A stretch of DNA of 5,594 bases from Comamonadaceae bacterium (GTDB lineage Bacteria > Pseudomonadota > Gammaproteobacteria > Burkholderiales > Burkholderiaceae_C). Position 1 is the stretch's first letter; each line of letters begins with the position of its first letter. The stretch lies in contig CANJXV010000182.1 of the NCBI GenBank assembly GCA_947478935.1, positions 1 to 5,594 on the forward strand, read 5' to 3'. The notes below the pieces were generated by a model. It was given only the letters and a program-made list of their open reading frames with translations, was not told the DNA's origin and ran no database searches. This document shows, in pieces, positions 1-5,594 of the stretch. Position numbers and translations under genes: made by a program.

Positions 1-912
1 ACCGTCTGGCCCTGGGTCTTTAATGCCGCAGGCCACTATTGGGGACAAGTTGCGGTGCAACTGTCCTTCATGGCACAACAAGAAGGTGGCATCGAAAAGA
101 TGAAGGGCAAGACCGTCGTGCACCTGCACATCGATAGTGCTTTTGGGCGTGAGCCCTTGCCCGCGATGCGCGAAATCGCAAAACAGTGGGGCATAAGGCT
201 TGTGGAGATTGCAGTGCCGCCGCCAGGGCTGGAGCAACAATCGCAGTGGCTGCAGATCCGCCGCGAAAAAGCCGACTGGGTTACCTTTTGGGGTGCCGGT
301 TCAGGCATGAACTCCACCGCCATCACCAACGCAGCGCGCGTGGGCTTTCCTCGTAATCGCATGGTCTATGTATCCTTTGGTGGTGCTGAGGAAGATATGG
401 TGCCCGCGGGCGACGCTGCGAAAGGTACCTATGTCACCGCCAATGCCGTGCCAGGCAAGTTCCCTTTGATTCAGGATATTGAGAAGGTCGTGTACGGTGC
501 GGGTAAAGGAAACTTGCAGGACAAGGAGCGCATTGGCTCGGTCTATTACAACCGCGGTGTCGGGGCGGCGGCGATGTGGGTTGAGGCCTTAAAGAATGCC
601 CAGCGCATTCATAAGAAGCCGGGCAAGACGGTGACTGGCCCAGAATTTCGTGATGGCTACGAGGCCTTGGATATCTCCGACGCGAAGCTCAAAGAAATCG
701 GGATCCAGGGTATGTCGGGGCCGTTCAAGATGTCATGCACCAAGCATGATGGTTCTGAGCGCTTCCGCGTAATGCAATGGGACGGCGCCAAGTTCGCCCT
801 CGTAACCGATTGGACAGCTGCACCTGATCCGGCCTTTATACGCAAGCTGATTGAAGAGTCAGCAGCCAAGTATGCGGGCGAAAACAAGATCACGCCGCGT
901 AAGTGCTCGTGA
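1..912 (+). CDS. ABC transporter periplasmic substrate-binding protein, branched-chain amino acid type, 5'-truncated
   Basis: This is the C-terminal 303 residues of a LivK-like (Peripla_BP_6, type 1 fold) binding protein. It captures substrate in the periplasm and delivers it to a HAAT-family permease. The frame is open from base 1, so the signal peptide and N-terminal portion lie outside the window; family members are usually about 400-430 residues. A GTG at 55 is in frame but interrupts conserved sequence (WPWVFNAAGHYWGQ precedes it), so it is not the start. Supporting segments are KGKTVVHLHIDSAFGREP, WLQIRREKADWVTFWGAG and IGSVYYNRGV, which match a subgroup found with LivF/LivG ATPases and often an acyl-CoA ligase. 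Two cysteines, one in the MSC motif (codon 736-738) and one next to last, may form a disulfide in the periplasm (inference). The substrate cannot be read from sequence: branched-chain amino acids, amides, or aromatic or fatty acids are all possible. The gene end overlaps the next start by 4 bases. Confidence 0.9.
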   Translation, partial: TVWPWVFNAAGHYWGQVAVQLSFMAQQEGGIEKMKGKTVVHLHIDSAFGREPLPAMREIAKQWGIRLVEIAVPPPGLEQQSQWLQIRREKADWVTFWGAGSGMNSTAITNAARVGFPRNRMVYVSFGGAEEDMVPAGDAAKGTYVTANAVPGKFPLIQDIEKVVYGAGKGNLQDKERIGSVYYNRGVGAAAMWVEALKNAQRIHKKPGKTVTGPEFRDGYEALDISDAKLKEIGIQGMSGPFKMSCTKHDGSERFRVMQWDGAKFALVTDWTAAPDPAFIRKLIEESAAKYAGENKITPRKCS

Positions 913-1763
913 GCCCTACTACAGCTTTAGAGACAAGTAGCGTTGCCAAGCCTTTGGCTTCGGCGACGCCTATCTTGTCGGTGAAAAATATCGAGGTCAT
1001 TTACGATCATGTGATATTGGTTTTACGCGGCGTCTCGTTTGTAGTTCCCCAAGGAAAAATAGTTGCTTTGCTCGGGGCAAACGGCGCTGGAAAAAGCACT
1101 ACGCTGAAATCCGTTTCAACGCTTTTAGCGTCTGAGCGAGGCGAGGTGACAAAGGGCTCTATAGAGTTCCGGGGCAAGCGCACGGAGGGGCTCGCTCCGG
1201 GAGAAATGGTCGACATGGGCATGGTCCAAGTTATGGAGGGCCGGCATTGCTTCGGTCATCTGAGCGTGGAAGACAACCTCATTACTGGCGCCTATGCGCG
1301 ACCGATCAAACACGCTCAAGTCCGTCAGGAACTCGAGAGGATTTACGACTACTTTCCTCGCCTGAAAACGCGTCGCACGAGCTTAGCCGGATACACATCG
1401 GGTGGTGAGCAGCAAATGGTCGCCATTGGCCGCGCCATGATGGCTAAGCCCAGCATGTTGCTGTTAGACGAACCGTCCATGGGCTTGGCGCCCCAAATCG
1501 TTGCGGAAATCTTCGAAATCGTGCGAGAGCTCAACCAAAAAGAAGGCGTCAGTATTTTGCTGGCCGAACAAAATACCAATGTGGCCCTGAAGTACGCAGA
1601 CTACGGCTACATCCTAGAAAGTGGCCGCGTCATGATGGACGGCACTGCCAAGGAATTGGCTGAGAACGCGGACGTCAAAGAGTTCTACTTGGGCGTGTCC
1701 AATGAAGGCCGAAAGAGCTTTCGTGGCATGAAGTCCTACCGGCGCCGAAAGCGCTGGCTGTAA
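909..1763 (+). CDS. ABC transporter ATP-binding protein, LivF family
   Basis: This is the cytoplasmic ATPase subunit that powers a branched-chain-type (HAAT) importer, 284 residues from this start. Walker A (GANGAGKST, residues 56-64), the MEGRHCF and SVEDNL region after the Q-loop position, the ABC signature (TSGGEQQ, 163-169), Walker B (SMLLLDEP, 182-189), D-loop SMGLAP and the LivF-style switch segment AEQN (219-222) are all present in order. The signature starts with Thr where LSGGEQ is usual. The basic tail (RKSFRGMKSYRRRKRWL) is typical of a beta-proteobacterial LivF subgroup that accompanies this kind of binding protein. I chose GTG at 909 because it overlaps the upstream TGA as GTGA, a common coupling arrangement; GTG at 903 is two codons longer and equally open. 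No clear Shine-Dalgarno precedes either, which fits translational coupling. The first roughly 20 residues are a poorly conserved extension. No transporter gene follows, so this appears to be the last gene of the operon. Confidence 0.92.
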   Translation: MSPTTALETSSVAKPLASATPILSVKNIEVIYDHVILVLRGVSFVVPQGKIVALLGANGAGKSTTLKSVSTLLASERGEVTKGSIEFRGKRTEGLAPGEMVDMGMVQVMEGRHCFGHLSVEDNLITGAYARPIKHAQVRQELERIYDYFPRLKTRRTSLAGYTSGGEQQMVAIGRAMMAKPSMLLLDEPSMGLAPQIVAEIFEIVRELNQKEGVSILLAEQNTNVALKYADYGYILESGRVMMDGTAKELAENADVKEFYLGVSNEGRKSFRGMKSYRRRKRWL

Positions 1764-1863
1764 GCAAAGCACGACAAATCGAATCGTTGAGCGTGTGTTT
1801 TAACAGTGCCTGTGGGTCCAGCAAGCATGCAAGCGCCTTATATCCTTGTGGCTCGCTAGGCGC
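1764..1863. other. Intergenic gap between convergent genes
   Basis: This 100-bp gap separates the end of the LivF-type gene from the end of the minus-strand LysR gene. I see no open reading frame or RNA gene in it. An inverted repeat near its right end is listed separately. There is no run of T after either side of that repeat, so a classical intrinsic terminator is not evident for either gene. Confidence 0.6.
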
Positions 1864-1865
1864 TT
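1831..1865. terminator. Possible bidirectional stem-loop between convergent genes
   Basis: AAGCGCCT at 1831-1838 is the exact reverse complement of AGGCGCTT at 1858-1865, giving an 8-bp stem around a 19-base loop. The right arm overlaps the LysR stop codon (1864-1866 on the plus strand). Its place between converging genes suggests a shared transcription end. The long loop and the missing T-tract on both sides make it a weak terminator candidate, and chance is a fair alternative. Confidence 0.3.
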
Positions 1866-2826
1866 AGGCAGCACCCTCTCCCAGAGAAGTCAGCATGCCG
1901 CTGTGCATAGACGCGTGCTGTAACCATTGCGCATCCCGCGCCAAGTCCAAAGCCACTTGCAGTGCCCGCGAAGGGCGCATCTGGGAGTTGTAGATAAAAC
2001 CGATGGGCGTGCGTACTTCGGGCTCGACCAAAGGCAGCGCTTCCAATTGACGATCGCTGCGCACCGCACCCACCAGAGCGCCAGGCAAGATGCCGCACAT
2101 CTTGCCTTGCACCACGCACAGCGCCATAGCGAGGATAGAGTTGGTCTCCATGGCAGGAATTACGTGCACGCCCGCCTGGCGCAAAGCGGCGTCTACTATC
2201 GTGCGGTTGTGCATGTCAGGCGTTAACAAGCACAAGGGAAATTGACCTGCCTGCTGCCAGCTCAGTGGCTGGCCAATACACAGACCGTCGGCTACCGGAT
2301 TGTCGGCACGGCGCAGTAAGAAGTAGTGTTCGTTATATTGTTCCATCGCGCTCAGGCGGCCGCTGCGCACATCCATGCGTTCGATGTAGCCCATGGCCAG
2401 GTCCAAAGACAAAGTCTCCAGGCCTTTCTCTAGTTCGGCGGAACTGAGAGACAAAACGATAGGCCGGATGCCGCCTTGCCGAGCTTGCAACATAGCGGCA
2501 AACCGCGCAGCCACTGGCATGGCTGTGGGCACCACCCCGATGCGCAAGGGGCCATGCGGCGCCAGCGCATCGCCTTTAAGCGACTCTTGCAACAAAGCAT
2601 GCTCGTGCAGCATGCGCTGCGCCGAAGCCAGGATGATTTCGCCTTCGGGCGTGAAACCTACGTAATTGCGGTCGCGCTTGACGATGACCGCAGCAAACTC
2701 TTCCTCCAGCGCGCGCAATGCATTGGACAGCGCCGGCTGCGTGATATGGCAAGCCTGCGCCGCGCGACCGAAATGCCGGTGCTCATTTAAAGCTACCAGA
2801 TAACGCAGGCTGGGAAGCAGGTTCAT
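1864..2826 (-). CDS. LysR family transcriptional regulator
   Basis: This is a full-length LysR-type DNA-binding regulator of 320 residues, the usual size. The N-terminal winged helix-turn-helix is clear: HFGRAAQACHITQPALSNAL (residues 18-37) holds the recognition helix, and GFTPEGE (57-63) follows in the wing/linker. The linker helix covers about 65-90, and the effector-binding domain (periplasmic-binding-protein fold) runs from about 93 (PLRIGVVPTAMP) to 295. Where most relatives have EEFG or LG followed by a V-L/I-F/V strand, this protein reads EEFAAVIVKRD, so the common Gly is Ala. From memory, close relatives of this N-terminus sit beside NAD-dependent formate dehydrogenase (fds) operons in Burkholderiales, but none is present here, so the target is unassigned. 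The gene starts 18 bp after the mrp stop on the same strand and is probably co-transcribed with it. No good Shine-Dalgarno precedes the ATG. Confidence 0.93.
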   Translation of the reverse strand: MNLLPSLRYLVALNEHRHFGRAAQACHITQPALSNALRALEEEFAAVIVKRDRNYVGFTPEGEIILASAQRMLHEHALLQESLKGDALAPHGPLRIGVVPTAMPVAARFAAMLQARQGGIRPIVLSLSSAELEKGLETLSLDLAMGYIERMDVRSGRLSAMEQYNEHYFLLRRADNPVADGLCIGQPLSWQQAGQFPLCLLTPDMHNRTIVDAALRQAGVHVIPAMETNSILAMALCVVQGKMCGILPGALVGAVRSDRQLEALPLVEPEVRTPIGFIYNSQMRPSRALQVALDLARDAQWLQHASMHSGMLTSLGEGAA

Positions 2827-2844
2827 CGTAGGACTTTGGCGTTC

Positions 2845-3936
2845 TTAAGTACCTTTGGAAATGGTGATCGACGGAAACTTAGAAGAAAAATCTTTGTTCT
2901 TCGCCGCAATCGCCACCGCCACCTTGCGCGCCACAGCCATATAAACAGCCGCCACATCGCCCTCAGGATCAGACACCACGGTGGGCTTGCCGCTATCGGC
3001 CTGCAAGCGAATTTGCATATCCAAAGGCAGCGCACCTAAGTAGTCCATCTCGTATTCCTCGGCCAACTTACGCCCACCATCGGCACCGAAGATGTGCTCC
3101 ACATGTTTGCAATTGCTGCACACATGTACCGCCATGTTTTCCACAATACCCAAAATCGGAACGCCGACTTTTTCAAACATCTTGATGCCTTTTTTGGCGT
3201 CCATCAGCGCAATATCTTGCGGCGTGGTCACCACCACTGCGCCCGTCATGGGTACGCGCTGCGACAAGGTCAGCTGAATGTCGCCCGTGCCCGGTGGCAT
3301 ATCGACAATCAAATAATCGAGTTCGCGCCAGTTGGTTTGGCGCAGCAGTTGTTCCAGTGCTTGTGTAGCCATAGGGCCGCGCCAAATCATGGCCTGGTCT
3401 TGGTCCACCAGAAAGCCGATGGACATCACTTGCACGCCATAGTTTTCCATCGGCTCCATGGTCTTGCCGTCCGCGCTGGCGGGCTTGCCGCTGATACCCA
3501 TCATCATGGGGATGCTGGGGCCGTAAATGTCGGCATCGAGCAAGCCGACACTGGCGCCCTCGGCAGCCAGGGCTAGAGCCAGATTCACCGCGGTGGTGCT
3601 TTTGCCCACGCCGCCCTTACCCGAGGCCACAGCCACAATATTTTTCACACCAGGCAAAAGTTGTACTCCGCGCTGCACCGCATGCGCAGCGATCTTGGTA
3701 TGCAGATTGACCGTGACTTGCTTCCCGCCATCCAAGGCTTGCACCGCCGCCGTTAGTGCAGCGCGCAGCGCGCCTAACTGACTTTTTGCCGGGTAGCCCA
3801 GCTCCACATCAAAAGACACCGCGTCTTGCGCAATCTGCACATTTCGCACCGCCTTGGTCGATACAAAATCTCGCCCCGTGTTGGTATCGACTACCTGCTT
3901 GAGGGCATCCAAAATGCCCTGTTCTGTCACTGCCAT
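2845..3936 (-). CDS. apbC: Iron-sulfur cluster carrier protein Mrp/ApbC (P-loop NTPase)
   Basis: This is a 363-residue cytoplasmic Mrp/ApbC ATPase, which binds a [4Fe-4S] cluster and passes it to apo-proteins. An N-terminal MIP18/DUF59 domain (about 4-85) precedes the ParA/MinD-like NTPase domain. That domain carries the deviant Walker A GKGGVGKST (106-114, Lys107 and Lys112), the switch I region LLDADIYGPS (132-141) and VDMPPGTGD (211-219). The CxxC cluster ligands are Cys273 and Cys276 (VCSNC), as expected for a functional carrier. The reading frame stays open upstream to 4077, but I chose ATG at 3936. Here the family N-terminus (MAVTEQGILDALKQVVD) begins, and GGAG lies 6 bases upstream; the extra 47 codons would be non-homologous and run across the divergent patatin start. 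mrp also lies beside metG in E. coli, which supports the assignment. The LysR gene follows after 18 bp. Confidence 0.96.
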   Translation of the reverse strand: MAVTEQGILDALKQVVDTNTGRDFVSTKAVRNVQIAQDAVSFDVELGYPAKSQLGALRAALTAAVQALDGGKQVTVNLHTKIAAHAVQRGVQLLPGVKNIVAVASGKGGVGKSTTAVNLALALAAEGASVGLLDADIYGPSIPMMMGISGKPASADGKTMEPMENYGVQVMSIGFLVDQDQAMIWRGPMATQALEQLLRQTNWRELDYLIVDMPPGTGDIQLTLSQRVPMTGAVVVTTPQDIALMDAKKGIKMFEKVGVPILGIVENMAVHVCSNCKHVEHIFGADGGRKLAEEYEMDYLGALPLDMQIRLQADSGKPTVVSDPEGDVAAVYMAVARKVAVAIAAKNKDFSSKFPSITISKGT

Positions 3937-4033
3937 TGCATTCTCCGGAAAGGGGCATAGTCTAGCCCTGCGGGCCATGGCCTTGGCGGGCAGCGGACTT
4001 GCACTTGCCACTGGGCTCGCTACTATCAGGCGC
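3937..4033. promoter_or_regulatory. Divergent intergenic region between mrp and the patatin gene
   Basis: These 97 bp must hold the promoters for both divergent genes if the chosen starts are right. On the plus strand, TTGCAC (3999-4004) and TACTAT (4021-4026), spaced 16 bases apart, are a weak sigma70-like pair. On the minus strand, TAGACT just upstream of the mrp ribosome site is a possible -10 without a convincing -35. None of these is strong; the call rests mainly on gene orientation. Confidence 0.35.
3943..3946 (-). promoter_or_regulatory. Shine-Dalgarno site of mrp/apbC
   Basis: On the minus strand, GGAG within CCGGAGAATGCA lies 6 bases before the ATG at 3936. It decides the start: the longer in-frame alternative from 4077 has no such support. 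A second ATG within the spacer (AATGCAATG) is out of frame. Confidence 0.7.
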
Positions 4034-5248
4034 ATGGCCAAGGCAATTCCAGCACCTACCAAGTCCAGCGCGCTCAATGCGCTGGTGCTCAGCGGTGGCG
4101 GCGCGCGGGCTGCTTACCAGGTGGGCGTACTGCAAACAATCGCTGCCATTCGCCGCGAACAAGGGCAGTCACACGGCCCCAATCCCTTCCCCATCTTGAG
4201 CGGTACATCGGCCGGCGCCATTAATGCTGCTGCCTTAGCTTGCGGCGCCGACGACTTTGACAAGGCGGTGGCCCATATGGCCCACACCTGGCAACATATC
4301 CATGCCGAGCAGGTCTACCACGTCAGCGGTCTGAGCATGCTGCGCGCCGGCGCGCGCTGGCTGGGGGTTTTATCTATGGGCTGGTTGCTGGCGCGTTGGT
4401 GGCGCATCAAGCCACGCTCCTTGCTGGACAACGCTCCGTTAGAGGACTTGCTAGCCCACATGGTGGCGCTGGGCCGCTTGCCGCACATGCTGCAAAGCGG
4501 GCACCTCAAAGCTCTGGCGGTCAGTGCGTCAAGTTACACCACCGGCCAGCATGTCACGTTTTTTCAGGGTGCCAAAGAAGTCTTGGAATGGCAGCGCTCG
4601 CAACGATTTGGCGTGCGCGCAGCCATCAGCCACACGCATTTGATGGCTTCGGCCGCGATTCCCTTTATCTTTCCAGCCAAGGCCTTGCCCTTGCACCGGC
4701 ACGAGGAATATTTTGGCGATGGCTCTATGCGCCAAAGTGCGCCCCTATCACCGGCCATTCGGCTGGGGGCCGAGCGCATATTGGTGATCGGCGCTGGGCG
4801 TATGGCCGAGCCGCATGAACCTGCGCGGCCGCAATCGGGCAAATACCCCTCTCTGGCGCAAATTGCGGGCCATGCCATGTCCAGCATTTTTCTGGATGCG
4901 CTGGCAGTCGACATCGAGCGCATGCAGCGCATTAACCAAACCATCGCCTTGTTGCCGCTCGAGTTGCTTACGGCCAGCAGCCTGCGTCAAGTGGAAGTGC
5001 TGGTGATAGCGCCCAGCCAGCGCCTCGATGAGATTGCTAGCCGCCATGTGGGCGCTCTGCCGGTGGCAGTGCGCAGCTTGCTGGGCGGCGTGGGCATTTC
5101 GGCAGCGCCGCAAGACGCCAAAGGCGCGGCACTGGCCAGCTATCTCTTGTTTGAAGCGGCCTACACCAGCGAGCTAATGGCCTTAGGCCGCGCCGATGCG
5201 CAGGCGCAAAGGACCTCGATCTGCGAGTTTTTCGGCTGGCCGGTCTAA
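4034..5248 (+). CDS. Patatin-like phospholipase family protein
   Basis: This is a 404-residue patatin-family acyl hydrolase, expected to cleave acyl chains from phospholipids or other lipid esters. The family signatures are complete: glycine-rich oxyanion hole LSGGGARAAYQVG (19-31), nucleophile elbow GTSAG (57-61, Ser59) and catalytic Asp229 in GDGS. A hydrophobic, Trp-rich stretch (about 104-124, including WLGVLSMGWLLARWW) between the two catalytic residues may help the enzyme sit on membranes (inference). No signal peptide is evident, so it is probably cytoplasmic or peripheral. I chose ATG at 4034 because LNALVLSGGG follows after a short lead, as usual in the family. ATG at 3977 would add a 19-residue Ala/Leu-rich lead lying in the divergent region, and the frame is open back to 3854 across mrp codons. 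The Shine-Dalgarno is weak (AGG only 3 bases away). The physiological substrate is unknown. Confidence 0.92.
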   Translation: MAKAIPAPTKSSALNALVLSGGGARAAYQVGVLQTIAAIRREQGQSHGPNPFPILSGTSAGAINAAALACGADDFDKAVAHMAHTWQHIHAEQVYHVSGLSMLRAGARWLGVLSMGWLLARWWRIKPRSLLDNAPLEDLLAHMVALGRLPHMLQSGHLKALAVSASSYTTGQHVTFFQGAKEVLEWQRSQRFGVRAAISHTHLMASAAIPFIFPAKALPLHRHEEYFGDGSMRQSAPLSPAIRLGAERILVIGAGRMAEPHEPARPQSGKYPSLAQIAGHAMSSIFLDALAVDIERMQRINQTIALLPLELLTASSLRQVEVLVIAPSQRLDEIASRHVGALPVAVRSLLGGVGISAAPQDAKGAALASYLLFEAAYTSELMALGRADAQAQRTSICEFFGWPV

Positions 5249-5251
5249 AAT
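5246..5251 (+). promoter_or_regulatory. Candidate -10 element of the metG promoter
   Basis: TAAAAT matches the sigma70 -10 consensus in five of six positions and begins with the patatin stop codon TAA. It would give a leader of roughly 40 bases before the metG ATG. No good -35 hexamer is visible at 16-18 bases upstream, so this remains tentative, and metG could also be read through from the patatin gene. Confidence 0.35.
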
Positions 5252-5271
5252 TGCCCCCTTTTCCCTCGTCA

Positions 5272-5291
5272 GGGCTGCTGTAAAAGCACCC
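5272..5291 (+). other. Small hairpin in the metG leader
   Basis: GGG (5272-5274) and TGCT (5276-5279) pair with AGCA (5285-5288) and CCC (5289-5291) around the loop GTAAA, with one bulged C at 5275. The structure ends 8 bases before the metG start codon and covers the place where a Shine-Dalgarno would lie. No T-tract follows, so it is not an intrinsic terminator. A role in translation is inference. Confidence 0.3.
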
Positions 5292-5299
5292 ACGCCACC

Positions 5300-5594
5300 A
5301 TGCCGCGCCAACTGTTTGTCACCACCGCCCTGCCCTACGCCAACGGTAATTTCCATATCGGCCACATCATGGAATACATCCAGGCTGACATTTGGGTGCG
5401 CTTTCAACGGATGCAGGGACACGCAGTGGACTTTGTCTGCGCCGACGACACCCATGGCGCGCCGATCATGATCGCGGCCGAAAAAGCCGGCAAAACGCCG
5501 CAGCAGTTTGTGGCGGATATTGCGGCAGGCCGTAAGCCTTATCTGGACGGTTTTCACATCAGCTTTGACAACTGGCACAGCACCGACGCCCCCG
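5300..5594 (+). CDS. metG: Methionine--tRNA ligase (MetRS), 3'-truncated
   Basis: These are the first 98 complete codons of methionyl-tRNA synthetase, the cytoplasmic class I enzyme that charges tRNA-Met with methionine using ATP. The Rossmann-fold start is unmistakable: LFVTTALPYANGNFHIGH carries the class I HIGH signature (His19-Ile-Gly-His22), followed by EYIQADIWVRFQRMQGH and FVCADDTHGAPIM. The last motif reads HGAPIM where many MetRS have HGTPIM or HGTPIML. The KMSKS loop, anticodon-binding domain and any C-terminal dimerisation domain lie beyond the window. ATG at 5300 places the family start directly before the conserved region; no clear Shine-Dalgarno precedes it. The gene follows the patatin gene by 51 bp on the same strand and may share its transcript or use the TAAAAT element at its stop. 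Confidence 0.97.
   Translation, partial: MPRQLFVTTALPYANGNFHIGHIMEYIQADIWVRFQRMQGHAVDFVCADDTHGAPIMIAAEKAGKTPQQFVADIAAGRKPYLDGFHISFDNWHSTDAP

Noticed and set aside
36..362. 108-codon minus-strand open frame, rich in Cys and Ser
   Set aside because: It is opposite the conserved core of the binding protein, and its Cys/Ser richness is a by-product of reading high-GC codons in reverse.
2476..2790. 104-codon plus-strand open frame opposite the LysR gene
   Set aside because: It is antisense to the conserved helix-turn-helix coding region and has no recognisable features of its own.
3094..3576. 160-codon plus-strand open frame opposite mrp
   Set aside because: It is His- and Arg-rich composition typical of an antisense shadow of a high-GC gene, and mrp on the other strand is complete with all motifs.
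3854..4033. N-terminal extension of the patatin gene to 464 residues
   Set aside because: Its first part is antisense to mrp codons and shows no family similarity; conserved patatin sequence begins just after 4034.
3937..4077. N-terminal extension of mrp to a 410-residue protein starting at 4077
   Set aside because: The ATG at 3936 has GGAG 6 bases upstream and begins the family N-terminus; the extension is non-homologous and crosses the patatin start.
4564..5113. Minus-strand open frames of 121 and 126 codons opposite the patatin gene
   Set aside because: They overlap each other and lie wholly within a well-supported coding region; no domain or start signal supports them.
5183..5578. 131-codon minus-strand open frame opposite metG
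   Set aside because: metG on the plus strand carries the HIGH motif and conserved sequence; this frame is its antisense shadow running into the patatin end.

Overview
The window looks like ordinary chromosome from a Burkholderiales bacterium, most likely of the Comamonadaceae type. This rests on the high-GC coding style, the branched-chain-type ABC transporter proteins, the mrp/metG neighbourhood and the MetRS N-terminus; it is recognition from memory, not a search. There is no sign of a mobile element, CRISPR array, phage gene, rRNA or tRNA.

Layout. (1) 1-1763, plus strand: the 3' end of an ABC transporter operon of the branched-chain amino acid (HAAT/Liv) type. It holds a periplasmic binding protein cut by the left window edge, overlapped by 4 bases by a LivF-type ATPase. 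The permeases and the second ATPase are not downstream, so they should lie to the left. (2) 1764-1863: a 100-bp gap between convergent genes with one modest inverted repeat. (3) 1864-3936, minus strand: an apparent two-gene unit, mrp/apbC (P-loop Fe-S carrier) followed 18 bp later by a LysR-type regulator. (4) 3937-4033: a short divergent intergenic region carrying the mrp ribosome binding site. (5) 4034-5248, plus strand: a patatin-like phospholipase with a complete Ser-Asp dyad. (6) 5249-5594, plus strand: a short leader, then the first 98 codons of metG (methionyl-tRNA synthetase), cut by the right edge.

How the genes relate. The two transporter genes act together and were probably translated in a coupled way. 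mrp and metG are divergent neighbours in E. coli and some other proteobacteria; here the patatin gene sits between them in the metG direction. The LysR gene has no obvious functional link to mrp, and its target cannot be read from this window. Every long stretch is explained by a recognisable family. I did not find a convincing undescribed system; the findings are modest observations on gene order, start sites and short structures.
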